DNA of 64,000 nucleotides from Ancylobacter polymorphus. Lineage in GTDB: Bacteria; Pseudomonadota; Alphaproteobacteria; Rhizobiales; Xanthobacteraceae. Shown here piece after piece: positions 1 through 9,460 of the stretch. Where the stretch lies: NCBI RefSeq assembly GCF_022836935.1, contig NZ_CP083239.1, positions 310,001-374,000 on the forward strand. The letters run 5' to 3'. The position numbers were made by a program, and so were the translations under genes. The notes beneath the pieces were generated by a model that had not been told where the DNA came from, did not search any database, and saw only the letters and a program-made list of their open reading frames with translations. Position 1 is the stretch's first letter. The number at the start of each line of letters is the position of its first letter.

Positions 1-137
1 CCTGCCCGAACTCCCTAACATGCCCGGCCGGTGCCACTAAGAGGTATGAGCCGGAAAGGAAAGTGTCAACGAGAAGCGGTGGACAGCGTGTGTGAAGCTT
101 GTGTGAAGCCGTCCTGCACGCCTCGAGAGCGCCCTCG

Positions 138-1721
138 TCAGCCTCCGGCCGCCGCCGCCTGTTTCTCGCGCCGGCGCTGGACGGACGAGGGAATGCGCAT
201 GGCTTCACGGTATTTTGCCACCGTACGGCGGGCGATGTCGATCCCCGCCTCGCGCAGGCGCTGCACCAGCGTGTCGTCGGAAAGCACGTCGTCCGGGCTC
301 TCCGCCTCGATCATCTGCTTGATGCGGAAGCGCACCGATTCCGCGGAATGCGCCTCGCCACCGTCGGAAGATGAAATAGACGACGAGAAGAAATACTTCA
401 TCTCGAAGATTCCGCGCGGCGTCGCCATGTATTTGTTAGAGGTGACGCGCGAGACCGTGGATTCGTGCATGCCGATGGCATCGGCCACCATGCGCAGGTT
501 CAGCGGGCGCAGATGCTGGACGCCGAGGGTGAGGAACGCATCCTGCTGCCGGACGATCTCGGTCGCCACCTTGAGGATGGTGCGGGCGCGCTGGTCGAGC
601 GAGCGGGTGAGCCAGGTCGCCGTCTGCATGCAATCGGAGAGAAAGGCCTTTTCGCGCTCGTTGCGGGTGATCTTCTGCACCCGGGAATAATAGGCCTGGT
701 TGACCAGCACCCGCGGCAGCGTCTCCGAATTGAGCTCCACCAGCCAGTTGTCGGCGCTGCCGCGCACGAACACGTCGGGCACCACCGGCTGGAGAATGCC
801 GGAACCGAAGGCGAGGCCGGGCTTGGGGTTCAGCCGGCGAATCTCGCCGACCATTTCGGCGAGGTCCTCGTCATCGACGCCGCAGACCCGCTTCAGCGTG
901 TTGAATTCGCGCCGGGCCAGCAGTTCGAGATGGGCGAGCAGCGCCGCCATGCAGGGATCGTAGCGGTTACGCTCGCGCAGCTGGATGGCGAGGCATTCGG
1001 CCAGCGATCGCGCGCCGATGCCCGGCGGGTCGAAGGCCTGGATCACCGCCAGCACCTTCTCCACGGCCGCGAGCGGTGCGCCGAGCCGCTCGGCCACGCT
1101 GGCGAGGTCGGCGGAGAGATAACCGGCCTCGTCGATGAGATCGATGAGGTTGTGGCCGATGAGGCGCTCCACCGGGTTGCTGACCGCCAGCACCAGCTGG
1201 GCTTCGAGATGGTCGGCGAGCGAGGTCTCGGCCGAAACGAAGGCTTCGAGATTGTAGCCCTCACCATCCGCCCCGCCGCCGCCCGCGCCGGTCCATTCCG
1301 AATAGGTCGGGCCTTCGCCGCTCGGCAGCGGCGCCGCCGGCTCGCGGCCATTATCGTCGGGGAAGACGTTCTCCATGCCGGTATCGAGCCGATCCTCGAT
1401 GGCACTGCGGCTCGTCTCCAGCCGCTCCTCCAGCCAGTCGGAGACGCGCTCCTCGCGCTCATGCACCTGATCGGCCCGGGGATCGAGATCGGCGTCGCTG
1501 GTGCGCTCGCGCACCGCCCCGGCGTCCGCCTCGCCCTCCCCCGCGCGCTCACCCTCAGGCTCGGCCTGGCGTTCCAGCAGCGGGTTGCGCTCCAGCTCCG
1601 CCTCGACATAGGCCACGAGATCGAGATTGGAGAGCTGCAGCAGCTTGATCGCCTGCATGAGCTGCGGCGTCATTACCAGCGACTGGGTCTGGCGGAATTC
1701 GAGTCGCGGACCTAGCGACAT
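138..1721 (-). CDS. rpoN: RNA polymerase sigma-54 factor
   Basis: Sigma-54 directs RNA polymerase to -24/-12 promoters and needs enhancer-binding ATPases to melt DNA. The 527-residue length fits the family. The N-terminus is the Gln/Leu-rich activator-interacting region I (LEFRQTQSLVMTPQL near residues 6-20). An acidic linker follows, then the core-binding and helix-turn-helix regions. The C-terminal RpoN box, ARRTVAKYRE, lies at about residues 497-506. I chose the ATG at 1721 because GGAGAG lies 8 nt upstream; an in-frame GTG at 1730 would add three residues. The gene follows lptB on the same strand with a gap of about 55 nt, the usual lptB-rpoN arrangement of proteobacteria. Confidence 0.97.
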   Translation of the reverse strand: MSLGPRLEFRQTQSLVMTPQLMQAIKLLQLSNLDLVAYVEAELERNPLLERQAEPEGERAGEGEADAGAVRERTSDADLDPRADQVHEREERVSDWLEERLETSRSAIEDRLDTGMENVFPDDNGREPAAPLPSGEGPTYSEWTGAGGGGADGEGYNLEAFVSAETSLADHLEAQLVLAVSNPVERLIGHNLIDLIDEAGYLSADLASVAERLGAPLAAVEKVLAVIQAFDPPGIGARSLAECLAIQLRERNRYDPCMAALLAHLELLARREFNTLKRVCGVDDEDLAEMVGEIRRLNPKPGLAFGSGILQPVVPDVFVRGSADNWLVELNSETLPRVLVNQAYYSRVQKITRNEREKAFLSDCMQTATWLTRSLDQRARTILKVATEIVRQQDAFLTLGVQHLRPLNLRMVADAIGMHESTVSRVTSNKYMATPRGIFEMKYFFSSSISSSDGGEAHSAESVRFRIKQMIEAESPDDVLSDDTLVQRLREAGIDIARRTVAKYREAMRIPSSVQRRREKQAAAAGG

Positions 1722-1775
1722 GGCGCGCACTCTCCACGGGCGGCGGCAAGGGCGATGGGCGGGACCCGGTCCATG

Positions 1776-2768
1776 CTACAGACGGAACTCCTCGCCGAGA
1801 TAGAGGCGACGGACGTCCTCGCTCGCCACGATTTCCTCGGGCGAGCCTTCCATCAGCACCGTGCCGGAATGGATGATGTAGGCACGGTCGATGAGGCCCA
1901 GCGTCTCGCGCACATTGTGATCGGTGATCAGCACGCCGATGCCACGCTCGGTCAGCTGGCGCACCAGCGCCTGAATGTCGCCCACCGCGATCGGGTCGAT
2001 GCCGGCGAAGGGCTCGTCGAGCAGCATGAAGGTCGGGCGCGAGGCCAGCGCACGGGCAATTTCCACGCGGCGCCGCTCGCCGCCGGAAAGGGCGATGGAG
2101 GGTGACTTGCGCACATGGGTGACGCGGAACTCTTCCAGCAGTTCGTCGAGCTGGCGTTCGCGCTCGCGGCGGTTCGGCTCCACCACTTCCAGCACGGCGC
2201 GGATATTGTTCTCGACCGACAGGCCGCGAAAGATCGAGGCTTCCTGCGGGAGATACCCGACGCCGAGGCGGGCACGCCGGTACATGGGCAGGTGGGTCAC
2301 GTCGTAGCTGTCGAGTTCGATGCGGCCGGCATCGGCCTTCACCAGCCCGGTGATCATGTAGAAGATGGTGGTCTTGCCGGCGCCGTTCGGCCCCAGCAGG
2401 CCCACCGCCTCGCCACGCCGCACATGCAGGCTCGCCCCGCGCACCACCTGCCGGCCGCCATAGCTCTTGGCGAGGCCGACCGCGTTGAGCATGCGCTGCT
2501 CGCCGGCGATCGCCTCTGGCGCACGGGACGCAGGGACGGCCGGCGCGCGGCGGGGATCACTGGCGCGGGCGGAGGCGGGCGCCTCGCGCGACGGGCGCAA
2601 ATCCGCCGCCAGTGCCGCCTCGAAATCGGCCTGGAACTGGGCCTCGATGTCATCGGCGCCCGGCGCCGCTTCTCTGTGGCCGTCGACACCGCGCACCGGC
2701 GCGGACGCTGAACCGGAACCTTGCGACGCTGACTTGCCGCGTCCGACGATGGTCGAGAAAAGACCCAC
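1776..2768 (-). CDS. lptB: LPS export ABC transporter ATP-binding protein LptB
   Basis: LptB is the cytoplasmic ATPase of the LptB2FG complex that extracts lipopolysaccharide from the inner membrane. The ABC core begins at MLNAVGLAKSYGG. It has Walker A GPNGAGKTT, signature LSGGERRR and Walker B FMLLDEP, followed by the LptB-typical GIDPIAVGDIQ. Upstream lies an unusual Pro/Ala/Arg-rich extension of about 90 residues with low complexity, probably disordered. The GTG at 2768 has GGAGG 6 nt upstream; the open frame continues to 2795. A start at the internal Met at the beginning of the ABC core would give the usual size of about 240 residues. Function is certain, the start is not. Confidence 0.93.
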   Translation of the reverse strand: MGLFSTIVGRGKSASQGSGSASAPVRGVDGHREAAPGADDIEAQFQADFEAALAADLRPSREAPASARASDPRRAPAVPASRAPEAIAGEQRMLNAVGLAKSYGGRQVVRGASLHVRRGEAVGLLGPNGAGKTTIFYMITGLVKADAGRIELDSYDVTHLPMYRRARLGVGYLPQEASIFRGLSVENNIRAVLEVVEPNRRERERQLDELLEEFRVTHVRKSPSIALSGGERRRVEIARALASRPTFMLLDEPFAGIDPIAVGDIQALVRQLTERGIGVLITDHNVRETLGLIDRAYIIHSGTVLMEGSPEEIVASEDVRRLYLGEEFRL

Positions 2769-2995
2769 GCGCACCCTCCGTGGTGAAATCACCACCCGGA
2801 AGGTGATAAACGTTCAGGACGCCGCTGGCAAATCGCGATGCAAGAAGCGGGCCGGAATCGGGGCAGAGTGAGGCAAAAGCCGGAAACGGTGCCCATGCAC
2901 CCCAAGATGCGCCAATCGCCGGCCGTCACCGCGCCCGCCCGCCATTGGGGGTGCGAAACGGCAAAGCGCCGCCCCACCGAGCGGCGCCGGCAGGC

Positions 2996-3676
2996 TCAGG
3001 GCGCCGGTTTCGGCTTCGCCGCCGGCGCGGCCGGCTTGGCACCCGGCAGCGCGCCATCCGCGCCCTTCATGCTGTTGGGCACGATCAGGCTTTCGATGCG
3101 GCCGCCGTCGAAGCGCGACAGGCCGGTGGTGAGATCCACGGTCAGCTTCTTGCCGCGAATGACGTTGGGGCCGGAGGTGAGCACCACGGGATTGCCGGTG
3201 AGCGTGATGGTGTTGGCCTTGGTCTCGAACACGCCCTGGTCGCCGGTGGCGGTCTGTTCCTTGGTGGTCACCACCACCGAGCCGTTGATCTCCAGCCGGC
3301 GGATCGCGGAGGAGTTGATCGGGCTTCCCGCCGCCAGCGCATCGCCGGAAGCCGCCGCCGGCTTGCCGCCCGGCGCGTCCTTGCCCCCGGCCGCGTCCTT
3401 GCCGTCATAGAACACCACCAGCTCCTTGCAGCGCATGGTGGTGTCGCCCTGTTGCACCACGACATTGCCGCTGAACACCGCCTGCTTCTGCTGGTCGCGC
3501 ACTTCCAGGCTGTTGGCGTTGATGCGGATCGGCTCGTCGCGATTCGCCGCAAAGCCCTGCAGGGCGTTCGGCACATTATTGGCCTGCGCCAGCGCGGCGG
3601 AAGACGCCCCCGCGAGGCCGGCGGTAAGGACGAGGGCGGCGAGGCCGGAACGGGTGAAAGCGAGGGGCATGTTCAT
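2996..3676 (-). CDS. lptA: LPS transport periplasmic protein LptA
   Basis: LptA forms the periplasmic bridge carrying LPS from LptC to LptD. The protein has a signal peptide (hydrophobic stretch ending SSAALAQA, about residues 15-33). The OstA/LptA domain follows: INANSLEVRDQQKQAVFSGN, then strands such as TTMRCKELVVFYDG and the C-terminal NVIRGKKLTVDLTTGLSRF. An Ala/Lys/Pro-rich tail ends the protein. The frame is open back to a GTG at 3727 that overlaps the lptC stop (GTGA), so translational coupling is possible. I prefer the ATG at 3676 because it places the signal peptide at the N-terminus. It lies directly downstream of lptC. Confidence 0.9.
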   Translation of the reverse strand: MNMPLAFTRSGLAALVLTAGLAGASSAALAQANNVPNALQGFAANRDEPIRINANSLEVRDQQKQAVFSGNVVVQQGDTTMRCKELVVFYDGKDAAGGKDAPGGKPAAASGDALAAGSPINSSAIRRLEINGSVVVTTKEQTATGDQGVFETKANTITLTGNPVVLTSGPNVIRGKKLTVDLTTGLSRFDGGRIESLIVPNSMKGADGALPGAKPAAPAAKPKPAP

Positions 3677-3723
3677 CCCGACATGTCTACCTGCCCCGCG
3701 CCGGGGGTTCAATGAGGGCGGGG

Positions 3724-4530
3724 TCACGGATTGCTGCCGACGGCAGGCGCGGGCGTTGCGGCGTCGGGCGCGGCGACCGCCGCCGGCGCCGGCGTCGCCG
3801 GCTTCTCGGTCGCCGGTTTCTCCGGGGCGGGCATCTTGAAATCCAGCTGCACATTGCCGACGAGCAGGGCGCGCGAATCCTTCTGCGACACTTCCAGCGT
3901 GTCGGCGGTCAGCTTGCCGTCGAGATAGGTCAGCTCCACCGGGCTCTTCGACACCAATGTCCCGCCCTTGACGTCGATCTCGGCTTCCTTCAGCCGCCCG
4001 CCATAGCCGGACGAGGTGTCGAAAATCACCCCGCCGTCGAGCGTCAGATTCTCGGTCTTGGTGTCGTAGCTACCGCCGATGGCGGTCAGATTGGCCCAGC
4101 CCTTGTCCGCCAGCTCAAGCTTGGCTTCGATCTTGTCGAGCGTGATGCGGTTGGGTTGCGTCAGATCCTGCGAGGCGGAAAAGGCGGACACGTCATAGCC
4201 GCGATTATCGGCGGTGAACCCGTGCAGGCGGGGAAATTCCATCTTCACCTGCGTGCCCGACAGCGACACCCGGCCGAGATCGAAGGGCAGGTCGACGGCG
4301 AGGGTGAAGGGATCGAGATAATTGATCGCCACGGTGACGCCGATAGCGGTGATCACGCCGAGTGGCAGGGCCACGCGCAGGAACCGCACGCGCCGGCTGT
4401 GGCGCCGGGCGTTCTTGAACAATTTGGCGCGCCGGGCCTCGTGCGCAGCGACATTCGCCGACCCACGGCGCACCACCGGCTCGCTCGTCTTCGCGCCCCG
4501 CACCGCGGGGGGTTCGACATGTTTGTTCAT
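3724..4530 (-). CDS. lptC: LPS export protein LptC
   Basis: LptC is a bitopic inner-membrane protein that receives LPS from LptB2FG and passes it to LptA. The N-terminus is cytosolic and basic. One transmembrane helix follows (FLRVALPLGVITAIGVTVAI, about residues 50-70), then a periplasmic beta-jellyroll region with the family pattern ending SPVELTYLDGKLTADTLEV. The C-terminal tail is Ala/Pro/Thr-rich. Its stop overlaps the possible GTG start of lptA. At 268 residues it is longer than E. coli LptC, as usual in Rhizobiales. Assignment rests on the topology and the lptC-lptA-lptB order. Confidence 0.88.
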   Translation of the reverse strand: MNKHVEPPAVRGAKTSEPVVRRGSANVAAHEARRAKLFKNARRHSRRVRFLRVALPLGVITAIGVTVAINYLDPFTLAVDLPFDLGRVSLSGTQVKMEFPRLHGFTADNRGYDVSAFSASQDLTQPNRITLDKIEAKLELADKGWANLTAIGGSYDTKTENLTLDGGVIFDTSSGYGGRLKEAEIDVKGGTLVSKSPVELTYLDGKLTADTLEVSQKDSRALLVGNVQLDFKMPAPEKPATEKPATPAPAAVAAPDAATPAPAVGSNP

Positions 4531-4693
4531 GCGCGACGGTTCATCCCCGACTGACGGCCACCTTCCGCATCCCGGCCGGGGCTCAAGATGGCGGCTTCCG
4601 GCCGAAGGCGCAAGCCAGCATGGCCGCCCGCTCTCCCCCTCGCGCGAAAAGCCGGCGATTGTCGGGCCGCATTCTCACATGTGCGCGAAGCGC

Positions 4694-5326
4694 TCACGTA
4701 TGCGCGAAGATGTCCTGGTCCGGCCATCCCGCGAGGTCGAGCTGCGCGCGGGTGGGCAGGAACTCGAAGCAGGCCTGCGCCAGTTCCCCGCGCCCCTCGC
4801 GCGCCAGCATGGCGGCGAGCCGCGCCTGCAGCGCGTGCAGATGCAGCACATCGGAGGCGGCATAGTGCAGCTGGGCATCGCTCAGCTCGTCCGCGGCCCA
4901 GTCCGAACTCTGCTGCTGCTTGGACAGGTCAACGCCGAGCAGTTCCCGCACCAGCTCCTTCAGCCCGTGCCGGTCGGTATAGGTGCGGGTCAGCCGCGAG
5001 GCGATCTTGGTGCACCACACCGGCGACACGGTGAGGCCGAAGGTCTTGCCGAGCACGGCGACATCGAAGCGGGCGAAGTGGAACAGCTTCACGCTGCGTG
5101 GGTCGGTGAGCAGCTTTTCGAGGTTCGGCGCGCTGCCCGGACCCGCCCCGGCGGGGATCTGCACCACATCGGCGGTGCCGTCGCCGGGAGAGAGCTGCAC
5201 CACGCACAGCCGGTCGCGGTGCGGGTTGAGGCCGAGCGTCTCGGTGTCGATGGCGACGAAGGGCGCTTTGTCGGGCGTGTAGCGGGCGAGGTCGACAAGG
5301 TCGCCGCGGTGCAGGCGGATGCTCAT
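4694..5326 (-). CDS. rnd: Ribonuclease D-type 3'-5' exonuclease
   Basis: This is a DEDDy-family exonuclease for RNA 3' ends. Exo I is seen as VAIDTETLGL (about residues 24-33), Exo II as LFHFARFDV and Exo III as HYAASDVLHL with the catalytic Tyr. The 210-residue product holds only the exonuclease domain and no HRDC domain, which is the common short alphaproteobacterial form. The ATG at 5326 is preferred to one three codons upstream because the conserved fold begins directly after it. The gene precedes lptC on the same strand and may belong to the same transcription unit. Confidence 0.9.
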   Translation of the reverse strand: MSIRLHRGDLVDLARYTPDKAPFVAIDTETLGLNPHRDRLCVVQLSPGDGTADVVQIPAGAGPGSAPNLEKLLTDPRSVKLFHFARFDVAVLGKTFGLTVSPVWCTKIASRLTRTYTDRHGLKELVRELLGVDLSKQQQSSDWAADELSDAQLHYAASDVLHLHALQARLAAMLAREGRGELAQACFEFLPTRAQLDLAGWPDQDIFAHT

Positions 5327-5404
5327 GGGAACCATAATTTTGAAGAGTTTGCGCTGCTTACCACCACCGCCCCCGCCCCGGCAACCGGCAGCGGGCGCCC
5401 CCGC

Positions 5405-6361
5405 TCAGGCGAGCAGCGCGTCCACCACGAGGCCGGCAAGCAGGATCAGCCCGGAATCACGGTTGGAGCGGAACAGCCGCAGGCACAGCTCCCGATCGTC
5501 GATATCGAGCCGGCGCAGCTGATTGGCGAGCTGCACGGTGAAGATGCCGAGCCCGCCCCAGGCCCAGGGACCCGATCCGGCGCTCACCAATGCGAGGCCG
5601 ATCAGCACCAGGGCGGCGCCATAAAGGCCCGCCAGCCATTTAGCGGTATGAGCCCCGAAAAGCAGGGCGGAAGATTTCACCCCGACGACGGCGTCGTCCT
5701 CCCGGTCCTGATGGGCATAGATCGTGTCATAGCCCACCACCCACAGCACCGCGCCGGCATAGAGCAGGAAGGCCGGCGCCGGCAGCGCTTGCAGCAGCAC
5801 CGCAAAGCCCATCAGCGCGCCCCAGGAAAAGGCAAGGCCGAGCACCAGCTGCGGGATCCACATCACCCGCTTCATCAGCGGGTAGACCACCACAAGCCCG
5901 AGCGACGAGAGCGCGACACCGATGGCGAAAAACGGCAGGCAGAGAAGGACGGCGAGCCCCGCGAGCAGCTGAAGCGCGAGAAAGACCAGCGCACCCGTCA
6001 GCGTCACCTGCCCGGCCGGTAGCGGGCGCGAGCGCGTGCGCTCCACGCGTCCGTCAATGTCCCGGTCGAGAATGTCGTTCCAGGTGCAGCCGGCGCCGCG
6101 CATCGCCACCGCGCCGATGGCGAACAGCACCGCCCAGCCCACCGCCGCGCCATAGGCGGGCGCACCGCCTTCGGCCTGCACCCGCAGGGCGAGCGCCAGC
6201 GACCACCAGCAGGGAATGAGCAGCAGCCAGCTGCCGATCGGCCGGTCGGCCCGGGCGAGGCGGAGATAGGGGCGGAGCGGTGCCGGGGCGTAGCGATCCA
6301 CCCAATTGCCGGCGGAATCGGCCGGCACCGGCCCGACAGGAGACGGCGCCGCCGGGATCAT
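5405..6361 (-). CDS. ubiA: 4-hydroxybenzoate polyprenyltransferase
   Basis: UbiA prenylates 4-hydroxybenzoate in ubiquinone synthesis, in the inner membrane. The first Asp-rich motif is NDILDRDIDGRVERTRSRPL and the second is YAHQDREDD, both needed to bind the Mg-diphosphate. Eight or nine hydrophobic helices surround them. The ATG at 6361 gives 318 residues, normal for the family. It lies 4 nt after the stop of the preceding gene on the same strand, so the two are probably co-transcribed. The open frame extends further upstream but that stretch is Arg-rich shadow sequence of the other gene. Confidence 0.95.
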   Translation of the reverse strand: MIPAAPSPVGPVPADSAGNWVDRYAPAPLRPYLRLARADRPIGSWLLLIPCWWSLALALRVQAEGGAPAYGAAVGWAVLFAIGAVAMRGAGCTWNDILDRDIDGRVERTRSRPLPAGQVTLTGALVFLALQLLAGLAVLLCLPFFAIGVALSSLGLVVVYPLMKRVMWIPQLVLGLAFSWGALMGFAVLLQALPAPAFLLYAGAVLWVVGYDTIYAHQDREDDAVVGVKSSALLFGAHTAKWLAGLYGAALVLIGLALVSAGSGPWAWGGLGIFTVQLANQLRRLDIDDRELCLRLFRSNRDSGLILLAGLVVDALLA

Positions 6362-6365
6362 CGGA

Positions 6366-7091
6366 TCAGCGCAGCGCGTCGCCGCCGAGCGTGTCGAACA
6401 CGCCGCCCGGAGGTGCGCCCGTCGTCGGCAGGCCGCTCGACAGGCCGAGACCGGCGGAGATCGCTCCCTGGGGCGGCGGGCCGCTGGGGCCGCCACCGCC
6501 GCCGCTTTCCTGGATCTTCGCCACCTCGCAGACCTTGTTGCGCGTGGTGTTCACCGAGCTGACATTCTGCTTGAACTTCGCCAGCACCTCGTCGGGCACA
6601 CCGCACTTGGTCTTGTTGGTGTTGAGGTACGAATAGAAGCTCTGCTGCGCGTTCGCGAAACTGCGGAACATCGGGCACAGCTCGGACGGCGACGCCTTCT
6701 TCTTCGCGGCGCCCTCCAGGGCTTTGCCCCGATTCTCGACTTCTTCGCGCAGCTTGGCGACCTGCCCCTGGCATTCCGAGGCATTCGGATTGGCCTGCTG
6801 CGGCGGGGGCGCGGCGACGCCGGGAGCGAGGCCGCCAGCACCCGCAGAGAAGCCCGGACTGAAGCCGGGCGCCGGCTGCGCGGCCTCATCCGCCTGCGGT
6901 GCGATAGGCACCGGCTGAACCACCACCGCGCCGGAGGAGGCCTCGCCGCCCGAACCGCCGGGCGCGCCGATCCACTGCGCGCCGGCCGGGAGCGTGCCGA
7001 GCATCCCGGCGAGCAGAACGCCTGCCAGCGTCGGGGTCATGCTACGTGCCCGCAGGCGCTTCGGGTGCGTGTTCAAAAGCCAATCTCTCAT
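6366..7091 (-). CDS. Secreted Pro/Gly-rich hypothetical protein with Cys-containing core
   Basis: I do not recognise a characterised family. The product starts with a basic N-terminus and a hydrophobic segment (MTPTLAGVLLAGMLGTLPAGA) that looks like a signal peptide. Next is a Pro/Ala/Gly-rich stretch. A compact charged domain with four Cys follows (SECQGQVAKLREEVENRG ... LCPMFRSFANAQQSFYSYL ... KTKCGVPDEVL ... NKVCEVAKI), and a Gly/Pro-rich tail ends the protein. The four Cys could form two periplasmic disulfides. An alternative start is the ATG at 7040. It lies 4 nt before ubiA on the same strand and diverges from rsmE. Confidence 0.75.
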   Translation of the reverse strand: MRDWLLNTHPKRLRARSMTPTLAGVLLAGMLGTLPAGAQWIGAPGGSGGEASSGAVVVQPVPIAPQADEAAQPAPGFSPGFSAGAGGLAPGVAAPPPQQANPNASECQGQVAKLREEVENRGKALEGAAKKKASPSELCPMFRSFANAQQSFYSYLNTNKTKCGVPDEVLAKFKQNVSSVNTTRNKVCEVAKIQESGGGGGPSGPPPQGAISAGLGLSSGLPTTGAPPGGVFDTLGGDALR

Positions 7092-7205
7092 CAGGTGGTC
7101 GATCGGTGCCGTGTCGTTGACCAAGCGTGATACAGAGGCATGAAAGATTGGGCAACATCGCGGCGCCCGCGATATTTCCTGCAAATTCCGGACGAAAATC
7201 GACCC

Positions 7206-7973
7206 ATGACCCGCGCCCACGACGATTCGACCACTGAGCCCTATGATTTTCGCGCCCAACGGCTGTTTGTCGAGGAGCCGCTGACCGAGGCCGCGCTGGT
7301 ACGGCTCGACCGCGACCGGGCGCATTATGTCTCCGATGTGATCCGGCTGGAGGTGGGCGGGCACCTGCATCTGTTCAATGGCCGCGATGGCGAGTGGCGC
7401 GCGGTGCGCGAGGCCGGCGGACGGCGCGAGGTGCTGCTGCGCTGCGAGGCGCAGCTGCGGCGCCAGTCGCCGCCGCCCGATCTCGATTATGTCTTTGCCC
7501 CGCTCAAGCATGCCCGGCTGGACTACATGGTGCAGAAGGCGGTGGAGATGGGGGCCGGCCGGCTGGTGCCGGTGATGACCCGGCGCACCCAGGCGACCCG
7601 GGTGAACACCGAGCGCATGCGTGCCAATGTCATCGAGGCGGCTGAGCAATGCGGCATCCTCACCCCGCCGCAGGTCGTTGAGCCCGTGCCGCTGCCGCGC
7701 TGGCTCGCCGCGCTGGAGCCGGACCGCCGGCTGGTCTTCTGCGACGAGGCGGCGCCGCAGGCCGACCCGCTGGCGCCGCTGCGCGCCGCCGTGGCCGGCC
7801 CGCTTGCGGTGCTGATCGGCCCGGAAGGCGGCTTCGCCGAGGAGGAGCGGCGCCTGCTCGCCGCCCATCCCGGTGCCATCGTGCTGTCGCTCGGCCCGCG
7901 CATCCTGCGCGCCGACACCGCTGCCGTCGCCGCCCTCGCCCTGGTGGAAGCCGCCCGTCAGGCCGCACGCTGA
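7206..7973 (+). CDS. rsmE: 16S rRNA (uracil-1498-N3)-methyltransferase RsmE
   Basis: RsmE methylates N3 of U1498 in 16S rRNA with S-adenosylmethionine. The N-terminal PUA-like part includes YDFRAQRLFVEEPL. The SPOUT domain holds the family signatures LDYMVQKAVEMGAGRLVPV with a downstream ER, EAAEQCG, and the knot motif LIGPEGGFAEEE followed by LSLGPRILRADTA. The ATG at 7206 was chosen because conserved sequence begins soon after it; an in-frame ATG at 7140 would add a non-conserved stretch. It is 255 residues, normal for RsmE, and is divergent from the secreted hypothetical gene. Confidence 0.95.
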   Translation: MTRAHDDSTTEPYDFRAQRLFVEEPLTEAALVRLDRDRAHYVSDVIRLEVGGHLHLFNGRDGEWRAVREAGGRREVLLRCEAQLRRQSPPPDLDYVFAPLKHARLDYMVQKAVEMGAGRLVPVMTRRTQATRVNTERMRANVIEAAEQCGILTPPQVVEPVPLPRWLAALEPDRRLVFCDEAAPQADPLAPLRAAVAGPLAVLIGPEGGFAEEERRLLAAHPGAIVLSLGPRILRADTAAVAALALVEAARQAAR

Positions 7974-8181
7974 CCGGACGCCAAGCCTGCCGCGCCCCAA
8001 CTATCCGCAGATCTCATCAATCGACTAATTAAAATGTATTTTCAATATCTGTAGTAAACGCAAAGGTCACACGGAGGTCTTACTTCTCCATCATCCCTCC
8101 CCGCGACGCACCGCCCTGTTGATTCGCTGCCGGCTAAGCGACAACGGCGCCGGTTCGTGGCGTGAATGCGGGAAGGTCGTG

Positions 8182-9315
8182 ATGTCTCAGGTCGGAACAG
8201 AAGAATACCGCATCGGCATCGAGGAAGAGTATTTCCTCGTCGAAGCCGAGACCAAAAGCCCGCTGCGGCGCGTGCCGTCCGCCTTCATGAACCAGATACG
8301 GACCTCGCTCGGCCCCGCCGTCTCGGGCGACGTGCAGCCGTCGCAGATCGAGGTGATGACCCGTCCGCACCGCAGCGCCGCCGAGGCGCGGCGGGAGTTG
8401 CACGGGCTGCGCCGGAGCCTCGCTGAGGTGAGCGCTGGTTTCGACCTCGCCTTCATCGCCGCCGGCACCCATCCCACCGCCAGCTGGCAGGGTGGCAAGC
8501 GCGCGCCGACGCAGCGCTATGACGGGTTGATGCACGACCTGCAGATGCTGGGCGAGCGCAACATGCTGTGCGGCATGCATGTGCATGTGGAACTCCCGGA
8601 CGCCGACCAGCGCATCGACGTGATGCGCCGCATCCTTCCCTATCTTCCGGTCTTCGTCGCGCTCTCCACCTCCTCGCCCTTCTGGGAATCCAAGCGCACC
8701 GGCCTGATGGGCTACCGCCTCGCCGCCTATGACGAGCTGCCGCGCACCGGCCTGCCGGAACTGTTCGAGAGCGCGAAGGACTACCAGGACTATATCGACG
8801 CGCTGGTGGCCGCGCGGGCGATCCGCGATTCGAGCTATGTGTGGTGGACCATCCGCCCGTCGGAAAAGCACCCGACGCTGGAACTGCGCGCGCCCGACAG
8901 CTGCACGCGGGTGGAGGATTCCGTCGCCATTGCCGCGCTTTACCGGGCGCTGGTGCGCCATCTCGTGCGCAACCCAAGACTCAATGCCGGCATCGATCCG
9001 GTCGAGCGCGCCATCGCGGCAGAGAACAAGTGGCGCGCCCAGCGCTATGGCGTCCATGGCAGCTTCGTCGACCGCCGCGCCCGCGAGGCGGTGCCGGTGG
9101 CGCAGGCGGTGGAGGCGCTGATCGACCAGCTCACCGAGGACGCCGACGCGCTCGGCGGGCGGGCGGAACTGGAGCATCTGCGCACGATCATTCGCGGCGG
9201 CACCAGCGCCGACATCCAGATCGCCGTCTATCAGGAAGCCGCCCACCGCACCGGCAACCGCGCGGAAGGGCTGAAGGCGGTGAACACCTGGCTCGCCCAC
9301 GCCTCCGCGCAATAG
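8182..9315 (+). CDS. Carboxylate-amine ligase, YbdK/GCS2 family
   Basis: This family is related to glutamate-cysteine ligase and makes amide bonds at a carboxylate using ATP. The N-terminus [16 protein letters not shown] carries the acidic metal-binding cluster. [13 protein letters not shown] and [21 protein letters not shown] are further GCS2 motifs. The ATG at 8182 has GGAAGG about 5 nt upstream. The product is 377 residues, typical for YbdK. The natural substrate of YbdK proteins is not firmly known, so no gene symbol is given. A different, sequence-unrelated-looking GshA follows about 145 nt downstream on the same strand. Confidence 0.9.
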   Translation: MSQVGTEEYRIGIEEEYFLVEAETKSPLRRVPSAFMNQIRTSLGPAVSGDVQPSQIEVMTRPHRSAAEARRELHGLRRSLAEVSAGFDLAFIAAGTHPTASWQGGKRAPTQRYDGLMHDLQMLGERNMLCGMHVHVELPDADQRIDVMRRILPYLPVFVALSTSSPFWESKRTGLMGYRLAAYDELPRTGLPELFESAKDYQDYIDALVAARAIRDSSYVWWTIRPSEKHPTLELRAPDSCTRVEDSVAIAALYRALVRHLVRNPRLNAGIDPVERAIAAENKWRAQRYGVHGSFVDRRAREAVPVAQAVEALIDQLTEDADALGGRAELEHLRTIIRGGTSADIQIAVYQEAAHRTGNRAEGLKAVNTWLAHASAQ

Positions 9316-9460
9316 CCCGCCGCAGCGGGCGGGCACAGCGACAGGTTGAAGGGGCGCTTGCGGCCCCGCAATTTCCATTTTCCATCGGTAGTTACAGCGA
9401 TTTGCGCCGGAGCTTGGCGTGTGTATGGTCGCGCGCCCCGCATGCCGCCCGGAGTTCCCC

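Noticed and set aside
31..690. Plus-strand ORF at the left edge
   Set aside because: It overlaps rpoN on the opposite strand, which has strong family motifs. The plus-strand frame is a GC-driven shadow.
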